From Leptobrachium leishanense (lineage: Eukaryota > Chordata > Amphibia > Anura > Megophryidae): a stretch of DNA of 64,000 nt. A model generated the notes under the pieces. The model was not told the origin of the DNA, made no database searches, and saw nothing but the letters and a program-made list of their open reading frames with translations. The stretch spans positions 13,870,952 to 13,934,951 of the forward strand of contig CM019065.1 of assembly GCA_009667805.1 (NCBI GenBank). Direction: 5' to 3'. This document shows positions 1 through 11,985 of the stretch, piece after piece (positions within the stretch are counted from its first letter, which is position 1; each line of letters begins with the position of its first letter). Made by a program: the position numbers and the translations under genes.

Positions 1-343
1 GAGGAGATTAATCGCCCTCTGCCCTGCAGCAGCAGAGACCCCATGGAGCCAGGAGGTGAGTTATCACACTGCCTGCCCTCCATCTGCCCCTCTCCCTTTC
101 ATGATCTCCTCCCTCTCTGAGATACAGAGATAGTGCCCCCCCCCCCTCACACAAACACAGCAAAAGTGTGAGAGATCTTCCCTGCTGTGAAGATGCTTCT
201 GTTTTTAACTCTTGCTGGACCAGGTCATCCTTCCTGATAGTAAAGCACAGCTGAAGCACATTGTAATATGATGCTCAGATACCTGGTCCAGCAAGAGTTA
301 AAAACAGAGGCTTCTCCTTCACAGCAGGGGAGATCTCTCACAC
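1..343. repeat. Inverted repeat flanking the first minisatellite
   Basis: Arms at 166-225 and 281-343 are near-perfect reverse complements (about 60 bp each, starting GTGTGAGAGATC) around a 55-bp loop, so the segment can fold into a long hairpin. Bases 1-165 contain a 5' splice-site-like AGGAGGTGAGTTAT at 51-64 and a C-run at 135-146. No coding potential was recognised. It may be the terminal part of the element that carries the adjoining array. Confidence 0.75.
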
Positions 344-3240
344 TTATATCATTGTTACTGCTCCCACTGGGTGACTATTCCATGTATCTACTACCCTTTC
401 TATATCACTGTTACTGCTCCCACTGGGAGGCTATTCCATGTATCTACTACCCTTTCTATATCACTGTTACTGCTCCCACTGGGAGGCTATTCCATATATC
501 TACTACCCTTTCTATATCACTGTTACTGCCCCCACTGGGAGGCTATTCCCTGTAACAGTGATATAGAAAGGGTAGTAGATACATGGAATAGCCTCCCAGT
601 GGGGCAGTAACAGTGATATAGAAAGGGTAGTAGATACTGCTCCCACTGGGAGGTTATTCCATGTATCTACTACCCTTTCTATATCACTGTTACTGCCCCC
701 ACTGGGAGGCTATTCCCTGTAACACTGATATAGAAAGGGTAGTAGATACATGGAATAGCCTCCCAGTGGGGCAGTAACAGTGATATAGAAAGGGTAGTAG
801 ATACTGCTCCCACTGGGAGGCTATTCCATGTATCTACTACCCTTTCTATATCACTGTTACAGGGAATAGCCTCCCAGTGGGGCAGTAACAGTGATATAGA
901 AAGGGTAATATATACTGCTCCCACTGGGTGACTATTCCCTGTATCTACTACCCTTTCTATATCACTGTTACTGCCCCCACTGGGAGGCTATTCCCTGTAA
1001 CAGTGATATAGAAAGGGTAGTAGATACAGGGAATAGTCTCCCAGTGGGAGCAGTATCTACTACCCTTTCTATATCACTGTTACTGCCCCCACTGGGAGAC
1101 TATTCCCTGTATCTACTACCCTTTCTATATCACTGTTACAGGGAATAGCCTCCCAGTGGGGCAGTAACAGTGATATAGAAAGGGTAATAGATACAGGGAA
1201 TAGTCACCCAGTGGGAGCAGTATCTACTACCCCTTCTATATCACTGTTACAGGGAATAGTCTCCCAGTGGGAGCAGTATCTACTACCCTTTCTATATCAC
1301 TGTTACTGCCCCCACTGGGAGGCTATTCCATGTATCTACTACCCTTTCTATATCAGTGTTACAGGGAATAGCCTCCCAGTGGGCGCAGTAACAGTGATAT
1401 AGAAACGGTAGTAGATACTGCTCCCACTGGGAGGCTATTCCATGTATCTACTACCCTTTCTATATCACTGTTACTGCCCCACTGGGAGGCTATTCCATGT
1501 ATCTACTACCCTTTCTATATCACTGTTACATGGAATAGCCTCCCAGTGGGAGCAGTAAAAGTGATACAAAAAGGGTAGTAGATACAGGGAATAGTCACCC
1601 AGTGGGAGCAGTAACAGTGCTATAGAAAGGGTACTAGATACATGGAATAGCCTCCCAGTGGGAGCAGTAAAAGTGATACAAAAAGGGTAGTAGATACAGG
1701 GAATAGCCTCCCAGTGGGGGCAGTATCTACTACCCTTTTTGTATCACTTTTACTGCTCCCACTGGGAGGCTATTCCATGTATCTAGTACCCTTTCTATAG
1801 CACTGTTACTGCTCCCACTGGGTGACTATTCCCTGTATCTACTACCCTTTTTGTATCACTTTTACTGCTCCCACTGGGAGGCTATTCCATGTAACAGTGA
1901 TATAGAAAGGGTAGTAGATACATGGAATAGCCTCCCAGTGGGGCAGTAACAGTGATATAGAAAGGGTAGTAGATACATGGAATAGCCTCCCAGTGGGAGC
2001 AGTATCTACTACCGTTTCTATATCACTGTTACTGCGCCCACTGGGAGGCTATTCCCTGTAACACTGATATAGAAAGGGTAGTAGATACATGGAATAGCCT
2101 CCCAGTGGGGGCAGTAACAGTGATATAGAAAGGGTAGTAGATACTGCTCCCACTGGGAGGCTATTCCATGTATCTACTACCCTTTCTATATCACTGTTAC
2201 AGGGAATAGCCTCCCAGTGGGGCAGTAACAGTGATATAGAAGGGGTAGTAGATACTGCTCCCACTGGGTGACTATTCCCTGTATCTACTACCCCTTCTAT
2301 ATCACTGTTACTGCCCCACTGGGAGGCTATTCCATGTATCTACTACCCTTTCTATATCACTGTTACTGCCCCCACTGGGAGGCTATTCCCTGTAACAGTG
2401 ATATAGAAAGGGTAGTAGATACAGGGAATAGTCTCCCAGTGGGAGCAGTATCTACTACCCTTTCTATATCACTGTTACTGCCCCCACTGGGAGACTATTC
2501 CCTGTATCTACTACCCTTTCTATATCACTGTTACAGGGATAGCCTCCCAGTGGGGGCAGTAACAGTGATATAGAAAGGGTAATAGATACAGGGAATAGTC
2601 ACCCAGTGGGAGCAGTATCTACTACCCCTTCTATATCACTGTTACTGCCCCACTGGGAGGCTATTCCATGTATCTAGTACCCTTTCTATAGCACTGTTAC
2701 TGCCCCCACTGGGTGACTATTCCCTGTATCTACTACCCTTTTTGTATCACTTTTACTGCTCCCACTGGGAGGCTATTCCATGTAACCGTGATATAGAAAG
2801 GGTAGTAGATACATGGAATATCCTCCCAGTGGGGGCAGTAACAGTGATATAGAAAGGGTAGTAGATACATGGAATAGCCTCCCAGTGGGGGCAATAACAG
2901 CAACATAGCAGAGGCAGTAGATACATGGAATAGCCTCCCAGTGGGGGCAATAACAGCAACATAGCAGAGGCAGTAGATACAGGGAATAGTCTGTCAGTGG
3001 GGGCAGTATCTACTGCCTCTTCTATGTCGCTGTTACTGCCCCCACTGGGAGGATAGTCCATGTATCTACTACCCTTTCTGCATCACTGTTACTGCTCCCA
3101 CTGGGAGGCTATTCCATGTAACAGTGATGCAGAAAGGGTAGTAGATACTTCCCTCTGGGAGCCTATTACATGTAACAGCGACATAGAAGAGGTAGTAGAT
3201 ACAGGGAATAGCCTCCCAGTGAGGGCAGTAACAGTGATCA
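344..3240. repeat. 56-bp minisatellite in both orientations, CR1-derived unit
   Basis: About 50 units of 56 bp repeat and switch orientation many times, giving nested palindromes. In one orientation the unit contains GTAGATACATGGAATAG followed by CCTCCCAGTGG. This aligns to the 3' coding end of the CR1 LINE at 21952-21995 (GGATACATGGAACAG, then CTTCCAGT), with mostly transition differences, and translates to the same VVDTWNSLPV block. Some units lack the ATACATGGAATAG section, and the last units (about 2880-3240) diverge. All open frames here are simple translations of the repeat and are not genes. Confidence 0.9.
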
Positions 3241-3354
3241 CGCACAATTGTAAGTCCTTTCTCTACGCTGATAGGCATGGCACAGATAAGAAGGGAGGGG
3301 GGGCACCAAAAGGCACCTTCGCCTGAGTAGACAAAAATGCTTGCACCGGCCCTG
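3241..3354 (-). mobile_element. hAT-like element end (CAGGGCCGGTGC terminus)
   Basis: On the minus strand the segment starts CAGGGCCGGTGCAAGC at 3354, like the terminus at 5792. The partner end is not seen. It abuts a Tc1 fragment directly. The superfamily is inferred from the CAGGG-type terminus only. Confidence 0.4.
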
Positions 3355-4056
3355 GCTATAAGAAGATTGCAAAGATGTTAAACATACCAAGAGACCATAG
3401 GAAGCATTATTCGCAAATTCAAGGCAAAGGGCACTGTTGAAACGCTACCTGGTCGTGGCAGAAAGAAGATGTTGACTTCGACTGCTGTGCGCTGGATGAC
3501 AACGTGATGCAGTCCGTCACAAACCTGAGGCTTGGGAGACGTTGGACAATGATCCCAAGCATACCTCCAAGTCCACTAGAGCATGGTTGCAGATTAAAGG
3601 CTGGAACGTTTTGGAGTGGCCATCGCAGTCACCTGACTTAAATCCGATTGAGAACCTCTGGTGGGACTTAAAGAAAGCAGTTGCAGTGCGCAAGCCTAAG
3701 AATGTGACTGAACTGGAGGCTTTTGCCCATGACGAATGGGCGAAGATACCTGTAGTTCGCTGCAAGACACTTGTGTCAAGCTATGCTTCACGTTTAAAAG
3801 CTGTTATAACTGTAAAAGGATGTTGTACTAAGTACTAAGATTGAATGTCACTTGGGGGTTGAATAAAACTGATAATGATGTGAGCACAGAAAAGACATTT
3901 GTAGTTATTTCATTATAAATGTTATGTTATATTTGTCTGACCTACACGTGCCTCTTTGATTTAATTGTAAGCAAGATGACTGAATGATCAAAATCAATGT
4001 CAAACTGGCCAAAACACTCAATTTCAGTGGGGGTTGAATAATTTTGAACACAACTG
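3355..4056 (+). pseudogene. Tc1 transposon copy 1, truncated and internally deleted
   Basis: This is a remnant of the Tc1 family that is complete at 33734-35350. It begins inside the transposase gene, at the [10 protein letters not shown] region. One deletion joins the sequence near 3493 to GGATGACAACG, removing about 460 bp that includes the first catalytic Asp. A second, 14-bp deletion near 3547 joins two GGAC tetramers and removes QQ of the QQDND motif. The C-terminal half (DNDPKHT to the [11 protein letters not shown] block and the stop at 3838) and the 3' inverted terminal repeat ending ACACAACTG are kept. It is followed by TA. It cannot make a transposase. Confidence 0.92.
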
Positions 4057-4244
4057 TATATACATACCCCACATAAAAATCACTCCTTATATATCAATAA
4101 TGAAAGTGAAATGCATGAGTTCTCACACTGCCATGCATGCGCCTCTACCCGGTGCTCCCTGATGATGTCACACTGATCATCAGGGTAACTCCAGTGCACG
4201 TACTAGCAGCTGTGTCCTGGAACCCCGCTTGTCGAATCGAGCAT

Positions 4245-4625
4245 ATCTATTATTATTATTTATTATCATCATTTTATATAGCTCCAACAGTTTCCGCAGC
4301 GCTTTACAATAAAGGGAGTGAGATACAGATAAACGGACATGGGCTTCCCTGATAGGAGGTTACAGTCTAGAGGGATTGGGGTTGAGGAAGAACAGGGGAG
4401 TTTTAATGGACAGCAGGATCATTAGTGCCAGTGGTTTGGGAATGGTGGGGTTATAAAAGCAGCTTCAATCCTGTGAGTAGGTGAGCAGAGGGATGAGTTC
4501 CATCAGTGATGTGGTACGCTAATCTGAAGAGATGGGTTTTGAGGGATTTCTTGAAGGCCTGAAGATTAGGGGAGAGTTTGATAGGGCGAGGTAAGTCATT
4601 CCACAGGACCGGAGCTGCCCTTGAG
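4245..4625 (-). mobile_element. 5'-truncated L2-type LINE fragment
   Basis: Read on the minus strand, the segment encodes a typical L2/CR1-type C-terminus (RAAPVLWNDLPRPIKLS followed by FKKSLKTHLFRLAYH) in 4451-4640. It then runs into a 3' tail with the AAAGCGCTGCGGAAACTG block and a TAA-rich microsatellite at 4245-4262. It is cut on its 5' side by the TAGGGATGAGC element at 4626. Only the last 60 or so codons remain. Confidence 0.7.
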
Positions 4626-5791
4626 TAGGGATGAGCTTTCGGTTCGATCAGTTCGGAGTTCGATTCGAACTTTGGCCGTTCGCGAACTTCAAACTTTTTG
4701 GCGTGTTTGGTTCGAGTTCGCAAAAAAAAAATTTTGAAAAAAGTATAAAAAATGCTTAAATACTAAAAAATCTAGAAATAAAGAAACTCTTTACTGCAGA
4801 ATATTCTAAGCAACGGTTTATTAGATATTGAATTAAAAACTAATGTCTAGGTGCAAAGATTCTCACCTCTAAATGACCTGTGTTGTCAAAAGTTGTAAAC
4901 ACCCAGGTGTTTTTAGTCCGGTGTAATGAATTTGATACATTGTATGTAGACTATACTGAGGGTGTGGTGTCTGCTTCTGAGAAGTGTTAATTTCTCTACT
5001 AAATTTTCCTCTAATATGCTGCATATCACTGCTGTGTGCTCAGCTCATTTTTACCGCTTTCGCTCATGTTTAAACGTGATTCGAACTCGAACTTTCCAAA
5101 TGTTCGAATTCGAACTCGAACTCAATGCAAGTCAATGGGACTCAAAATTCGATTTTTAGAGTGCCCTCCAAGAGGGCATATATGCTAGATATTTGCCATA
5201 AAAGGTGTATGGGGGTCCGGGTAGTGCCCTGGGGGACAGGAAACAAGGACAAAAAGTAAGAAAAAAAAACGTTTTTAAAGGGACAGTGAGTTTTCCATGA
5301 AATAAGGGTTAAAAATAAAAACGAAAAATTCCTTCAAATATCGTGCCTAGGAGGTCCCCATAACCTGCCCGTGAAGTGGCGGATTTGTAGGAATTATAGA
5401 AACCTTTAAAAACAAAATTACGTTTCAAATGACGGTAAATGCTTTTCCTTTAATCTATCCATAAACAACTGCTTGGGACGGCAGTCTGTTTGAAAAGACA
5501 TTTTAGGACGCGCAGAACAAGTTTAGTGATTTTTTTTGATTTTTTTTTGGCCAAATTATTGTTAAATTTATGCAGGCTTTGGATGAAAGTAACAATAGGT
5601 GCTTTTAAAATTGGGCTTTTAGCGTCGGCAACAGTGCCGTCACACCGTAACCCCTCTGAGGATATGAATCTGATACAGGCGTCAGTGGCAGTGCACCCAG
5701 ATATTGTGCTTTTGGTGCCAGGCCTGCAAGTACTATCATACAGTAACCCCTCTGTGGTATTGTGGAAGAGTGCAGGGGTGGACCATGCAGT

Positions 5792-5910
5792 CAGGGCCGG
5801 TGCTAGACTATTTTGCGCCCTAGGCAAGACCAGCTACTTGCACCCCCCAAAAAAAAAACGACACAACATGAAACTGCTAAATTTCTTTTTATTTAAGAAT
5901 AAAGTTTGAA
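5792..5910 (+). mobile_element. hAT-like terminus CAGGGCCGGTGC
   Basis: CAGGGCCGGTGCTAGAC followed by a CGCCCTAGGCAAG block looks like the terminus of a non-autonomous DNA element. The other end was not located, so the right limit is arbitrary. The region up to 6071 is A/T-rich with nothing else recognisable. Confidence 0.4.
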
Positions 5911-6889
5911 AAGCACCAATAGTAAAGGTAAAATAAATATAAATAAACTGTATTAAACCATTTTAAATTAACTCTAAACAAATTAAAATTAACTGTATTG
6001 AACAAATATTTTTTTTTTTCCATTAATTTATAAGAGTTGTCACGTAAGTTTCAATTTCAGACACATCAAAATTTCACTTTGCGTGCCTTATCCTTTGCAA
6101 ATTTTCATCATGCGTATATATATATATATTGCCCAGGCCAGCTCACATCATGCGTATATATATTGCCCAGGCTAATCCCCTGGTGGAGATGGGGGGTTCA
6201 TTTGAACCCCGATATCTTCAGGCATCTAGGGGGTCATGGAGGGTGTCAATCGAAAGGCCTGAGCATGATACCCAACATGACCAGGTATAAAGTAAAGAAA
6301 AACATGAATTTTTTTTGTGTGTTATTTTTATTAATGCAGCAATATTGTTCACATTTCAATTATATTGTGAACGATGATGCACTAATTTTTTTCTATGGGG
6401 TGTGTTTGCTATAAATCACGTAATTCCCCCCCCAAACTGTAACAAGTCCCCATTTCTAGTTTTTGTACAAGCGCACCCCATAGAAAACATAACCGCAAAC
6501 GCTCATTTGCTAAAATGTGAAAAAAACAAAAACTTTACACACTGCAGATGATTAAAAATTCAATTTTTATTGCATTTTTTTGTCATAATATACAGGCAGG
6601 ACATGACGTATACATATAAAAATGCAGGGGTCAAGTCCTGGGGAAAAAAAGGGAGGGAACTCACCCACGAATTCCACAACCCCTATTACCTGAAGAAAAT
6701 ATATATATATATTACGAGTATAGCAGTACGTGGTGATACCATTTTTATTGGGTTAGCATTACATTTAAAAGAGAAGCTTTCAAGAGTGTAAACTGGAAAC
6801 TATACTGATCAGTGAAAGGTATCACTACGTACAGGTATACTCGTGATTGTGGCAACTGGACTAACGCATTTTATATATATCTCCAGGCA

Positions 6890-7045
6890 CAGACCCCCCC
6901 CCAGAATTATATACACAGTGCTGAATCCACAGAATAACATACACAGCACTGAGGCCCCAGGATAATATGCACAGCACTGAGCCCCCAGAATAATATCCAC
7001 AGCACTGAGCCCCCAGAATAATATGCACAGCACTGGTTATATGGA
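6890..7045 (-). repeat. 28-bp minisatellite, left arm
   Basis: About five degenerate units of 28 bp (minus strand: CAGTGCTGTGGATATTATTC then TGGGGGCT). The right arm carries the same unit in more copies at 9495-9712. Confidence 0.85.
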
Positions 7046-7059
7046 TATATTTTCCCCAG

Positions 7060-7450
7060 TTCACATGGATATAATTGCCCCCAGCTCATATGGGTATATA
7101 TTGCCCCCAGCTCGTATGGATAATGCCCCCAGGTCTCATGGATAATGCCCCCCCTGCTCTCATGGATAATGCCCCCAGGTCTCATGGATATTGCCCCCCC
7201 AGGTCTCATGGATATTGCCCCCCCAGGTCTCATGGATATTGCCCCCCCAGGTCTCATGGATATTGCCCCCAGGTCTCATGGATAATGCCCCCCAGGTCTC
7301 ATGGATATTGCCCCCAGCTCTCATGGCTAGTGCCCCCAGCTCTCATGGCTATTGCCCCCAGGTCTCATGGCTATTGCCCCCAGGTCTCATGGATATTGCC
7401 CCCCAGGTCTCATGGATATTGTCCCCCCAGTGTCATGGATATTGTCCCCA
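7060..7450 (+). repeat. 24-25-bp minisatellite, left arm
   Basis: About 15 units of GGTCTCATGGATATTGCCCC plus a C-run of varying length. The unit is closely related to the 26-bp array at 27540-29350. Confidence 0.9.
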
Positions 7451-8821
7451 GCTCACCTCTGCTTCTTCTGTGGCTGCTGCCGCCGCCGCTGCACATTTCA
7501 GGCGGCCGCGTGCTTCCTGCTTCAACGCCGCTGACAGGAAGTGAAGCCGAGCGGCTCCACTTCCGGTCAGCGGGCCGTTCTAACAGGATGCACGCGGCTG
7601 CCGGCAATGTGCGGCGGCAGCGTTCGGGCTCAGGCCACAGCGGGAAAGCTGCGTTCCTGCTGTGGGAGAAGTGCGGGAACGCTGTTCCCGCTCGACTCGA
7701 GCCCTGTAAAAATGATATATTATTAATCTGCGGAGTCTGCCGGAAAGAACGATATCTAATATGTCTGGGTTATTTAATAAAATGTGGCTTTAAATCGTGT
7801 TTTAAACATGATGAGCGAAAGCGGTAAAAATGAGCTGAGCACACAGCAGTGAAATGCAGCATATTAGAGGAAGATTTAGTAGAGAAATTAACACTTCTCA
7901 GAAGCAGACACCACACCCTCAGTATAGTCTACATACAATGTATCAAATTCATGAGACCAGACTAAAAACACCTGTTGTTTACCGTTTGAGAACACAGGTC
8001 ATTTAGAGGTGAGAATCTTTGCACGTACACATTATTAGATATTGAATTAAAAACTAAACCATTGCTTATAATATTCTGCAGTAAAGAGTCTCTTTATTTC
8101 TAGGTTTTTTAAGATTTTAATTTTTTATACTTTTTTTTTTAAAAAAAAGTATAAAAAATTAAAATCTTAAAAAACCTAAAATAAAGAGACTCTTTACTGC
8201 AGAATATTATAAGCAATGGTTTAGTTTTTAATTCAATATCTAATAATGTGTACGTGCAAAGATTCTCACCTCTAAATGACCTGTGTTCTCAAACGGTAAA
8301 CAGGTGTTTTTAGTCTGGTCTCATGAATTTGATACATTGTATGTAGACTATACTGAGGGTGTGGTGTCTGCTTCTGAGAAGTGTTAATTTCTCTACTAAA
8401 TCTTCCTCTAATATGCTGCATTTCACTGCTGTGTGCTCAGCTCATTTTTACCGCTTTCGCTCATCATGTTTAAAACACGATTTAAAGCCACATTTTATTA
8501 AATAACCCAGACATATTAGATATCGTTCTTTCGGCAGACTCCGCAGATTAATAATATATCATTTTTACAGGGCTCGAGTCGAGCGGGAACGGCGTTCCCG
8601 CACTTCTCCCACAGCAGGAACGCAGCTTTCCCGCTGTGGCCTGAGCCCGAACGCTGCCGCCGCACATTGCCGGCAGCCGCGTGCATCCTGTTAGAACGGC
8701 CCGCTGACCGGAAGTGGAGCCGCTCGGCTTCACTTCCTGTCAGCGGCGTTGAAGCAGGAAGCACGCGGCCGCCTGCTATGTGAGACGACGGCGGCGGCAG
8801 CAGCCACAGAAGAAGCAGAGG

Positions 8822-9470
8822 TGAGCTGGGGACAATATCCATGACACTGGGGGGACAATATCCATGAGACCTGGGGGGCAATATGCATGAGACCTGGGGG
8901 GCAATATGCATGAGACCTGGGGGGCAATATGCATGAGACCTGGGGGCAATATGCATGAGACCTGGGGGGCAATATGCATGAGACCTGGGGGGCAATTTCC
9001 ATGACACATGGGGGCAATATGCATGAGACCTGGGGGCAATATCCATGAGACCTGGGGGCAATATCCATGAGACCTGGTGGCAATATCCATGAGTCCTGGG
9101 GTGCAATAGCCATGAGACCTGGGGGCAATAGCCATGAGACCTGGGGGGCAATTTCCATGAGACCTGGGGAGCAATTTCCATGAGACCTGGGGGGCAATAG
9201 CCATGAGACCTGGGGGGCATTATCCATGAGACCTGGGGGGCATTATCCATGAGACCTGGGGGGCAATATCCATGAGACCTGGGGGGCAATATCCATGAGA
9301 CCTGGGGGGCAATATCCATGAGACCTGGGGGCATTATCCATGAGAGCGGGGGGGCATTATCCATGAGAGCGGGGGGGCATTACCCATACGAGCTGGGGGC
9401 AATATATACCCATACGAGCTGGGGGCAATATATACCCATATGAGCTGGGGGCAATTATATCCATGTGAAC
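8822..9470 (-). repeat. 24-25-bp minisatellite, right arm
   Basis: About 26 units, with a sub-block (8880-8995) of ATATGCATGAGACC variants absent from the left arm. The arms have therefore changed independently in unit number and sequence. Confidence 0.9.
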
Positions 9471-9494
9471 TGGGGAAAATATATCCATATAACC

Positions 9495-9712
9495 AGTGCT
9501 GTGCATATTATTCTGGGGGCTCAGTGCTGTGGATATTATTCTGGGGGCTCAGTGCTGTGGATATTATTCTGGGGGCTCAGTGCTGTGGATATTATTCTGG
9601 GGGCTCAGTGCTGTGCATATTATCCTGGGGCCTCAGTGCTGTGCATATTATCTTGGGGCCTCAGTGCTGTGTATGTTATTCTGTGGATTCAGCACTGTGT
9701 ATATAATTCTGG
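9495..9712 (+). repeat. 28-bp minisatellite, right arm
   Basis: Seven to eight units of the CAGTGCTGTGGATATTATTC type, versus about five in the left arm. Confidence 0.85.
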
Positions 9713-10584
9713 GGGGGGTCTGTGCCTGGAGATATATATAAAATGCGTTAGTCCAGTTGCCACAATCACGAGTATACCTGTACGTAGTGATACCTTTCAC
9801 TGATCAGTATAGTTTCCAGTTTACACTCTTGAAAGCTTCTCTTTTAAATGTAATGCTAACCCAATAAAATGGTATCACCACGTACTGCTATACTCGTAAT
9901 ATATATATATATTTTCTTCAGGTAATAGGGGTTGTGGAATTCGTGGGTGAGTTCCCTCCCTTTTTTCCCCAGGACTTGACCCTGCATTTTTATATGTATA
10001 CGTCATGTCCTGCCTGTATATTATGACAAAAAATGCAATAAAAATTGAATTTTTAATCATCTGCAGTGTGTAAAGTTTTTGTTTTTTTCACATTTTAGCA
10101 AATGAGCGTTTGCGGTTATGTTTTCTATGGGGTGCGCTTGTACAAAAACTAGAAATGGGGACTTGTTACAGTTTGGGGGGGGGAATTACGTGATTTATAG
10201 CAAACGCACCCCATAGAAAAAAATTAGTGCATCATCGTTCACAATATAATTGAAATGTGAACAATATTGCTGCATTAATAAAAATAACACACAAAAAAAA
10301 TTCATGTTTTTCTTTACTTTATACCTGGTCATGTTGGGTATCATGCTCAGGCCTTTCGATTGACACCCTCCATGACCCCCTAGATGCCTGAAGATATCGG
10401 GGGTTCAAATGAACCCCCCCATCTCCACCAGGGGATTAGCCTGGGCAATATATATACGCATGATGTGAGCTGGCCTGGGCAATATATATATATATACGCA
10501 TGATGAAAATTTGCAAAGGATAAGGCACGCAAAGTGAAACGGCCAAAGTTCGAATCGAACTCCGAACTGAACAACTCATCCCTA

Positions 10585-10883
10585 GTGACGTCACCCCTCC
10601 CGCTGTTTTAGTGAACCAAATATATCATTCCCAAATCTCTTTAAATGTGTTTTTTTTAATGGCTTTAATGTTGCATGTAAGGGAGCACAGCATTTAGTTA
10701 AAGTTTGCCGTGTTCTCATATGGTATATAACTATATTGTATGTATCTTAAACATAAAATTAAAGGCGATGGGCATTAAAAGTAAAGTCACAAGATATTTT
10801 CACTTCTACATTAAAGTAATGGAGGAATTTCTAATCTCCAGCTGTGATGCCGGCTCTATGCCCTATTTTATGTGTGTGTACAT
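10585..10883. other. Unassigned AT-rich sequence
   Basis: No ORF, repeat family or RNA motif could be recognised here. It may be unique DNA between element insertions. Confidence 0.5.
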
Positions 10884-10886
10884 TAT

Positions 10887-11404
10887 GGCCCCTATTACAT
10901 TCTTCGCGAAAATTCGTCCGCACAGCACAATTTTTTTTGCGCGCAGCGTTATCGCGCGAAAATTAACGGTGGTATTACGATCCGAACGCATTTTCTCATC
11001 CGTCCAAAAATAACGTTCGTAAAAACGACGTGCAAAATGAAGAGTAATACGCGCGCAGTAACGTTGCACATGTAAATCAGTGTCGGACTGTTTTTTTCAC
11101 GGGATTCAGCCAATCAGAATTAAGAACCTTACTTGACATCAATTTACCTTAATTGACTCCCTTAAGTTTTTTCGCCTGTCAAAGTAAATCTATGCTGCAG
11201 CAATAAAAAAAACACGCACATATTCACCATTTTATTGTTTGGGTATGTGTAGAATGTGTAACTATACTGTGATGTATTTTTTTTTTTTTCGTGCTGGTGT
11301 TTTTCGTTTCGGCCAGAACGTTCCGATTTGCAGTTACCACCAGCTTTTCAAAGACGTTAAAATTCTGACATTAACGTAAATGCACGAGGAATGTAATAGA
11401 GGCC
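10887..11404. mobile_element. 518-bp MITE, termini GGCCCCTATTACATTC
   Basis: The terminal inverted repeats GGCCCCTATTACATTC (10887) and GAATGTAATAGAGGCC (ending 11404) are flanked on both sides by TAT, a possible 3-bp target duplication. The interior is rich in CpG-containing short repeats (GCGCGAAAATT, AACGTTCG). There is no coding capacity, and the superfamily is not certain. Confidence 0.7.
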
Positions 11405-11407
11405 TAT

Positions 11408-11783
11408 TAATATTATCATTTTTATTCAAACGTTTATTATTTTCAGCAGACCGTCTTATCTTTTGGAACATTTTTGTATTGTATTTTATTTTTTTTATTT
11501 AGGCAAAATTCTTGATTCCCTATTTTATCTTTATTCTGTAACAGACCTTTTTATTAGACACATTTTAATGCATTTGTATTGCTTTAAAACACCTATTAGA
11601 AGAATAGCATAGGTTTTTTTCTTTCATTTGCAGTTTGGCAGTCTTCAGCGGTCAGTTCGGCGACCCTGTGGTGAATAGTGAATTCACCATAGGATCAGTA
11701 AAATTCAATCGCCGGAGTGCACCAAATTTCAGTGCTTTCTGAATAACTCATAAGTTTTTAATCCGCAACAATAAAAGCTAGTT
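11408..11783. other. Mostly unassigned; old TATTCAG-family remnant at its end
   Basis: 11408-11635 shows nothing recognisable. 11640-11755 resembles the end of the TATTCAGAGAGC family (CAGTGCTTTCTGAATAACTC near 11730), in degraded form. Confidence 0.4.
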
Positions 11784-11784
11784 G

Positions 11785-11812
11785 ATATATATATATATAT
11801 ATATATATATAT
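11785..11812. repeat. (AT)n microsatellite
   Basis: Fourteen uninterrupted AT dinucleotides. Confidence 0.97.
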
Positions 11813-11985
11813 TTCTTTTCTTAGAAATATTTCTATTTTTAATGTTACTTAAGGTTACTGTGCATGTTTGGAAAAATCAAGACTGGCCGACAGAAGACAG
11901 GGCTGTGAGCATGAATACAGTGAAGCACAGTTAACCAGCTAAAGGATGCAGGTTATTCACTAGGTGCGGTGTTTTGCAGTGTTAA

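Larger units (their letters stand above)
6072..10539. repeat. Giant palindrome, no spacer, centre near 8140
   Basis: Left arm 6072-8140 and right arm 8141-10539 are reverse complements almost throughout and meet in a T10/A8 centre with no loop. The right arm is about 330 bp longer because its two minisatellites have more units. Each arm contains sequence shared with the TTAA-target elements (for example GTGAACAATGATGC-like stretches), the two minisatellites, and a GC-rich block (7480-7700 and 8570-8800) ending in a 5' splice-site-like AGAGGTGAGC. Confidence 0.95.
4626..10584. mobile_element. Composite bounded by TAGGGATGAGC ends (hAT-type)
   Basis: The left end TAGGGATGAGC with a TTCGGAGTTCGATTCGAAC block is matched in inverse orientation at 10535-10584. 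Flanking 8-mers do not match, so this is probably a patchwork of two or more insertions. Segment 4626-5085 is like the left end of the complete copy at 22574, while 5085-5420 is like its right end but inverted. No transposase ORF is present. The hAT assignment comes from sibling copies at 14313 and 22574, which have 8-bp target duplications. Confidence 0.6.

Noticed and set aside
7480..7830. GC-rich block as the first exon of a host gene
   Set aside because: It is duplicated in both arms of a transposon-bounded palindrome and has no coding continuation. It is kept only as a possible captured fragment in the splice-donor finding.
6072..10539. Palindrome as an assembly artefact
   Set aside because: Not fully excluded, but the arms differ in minisatellite length and in variant units, which a simple duplicated read or contig would not show.
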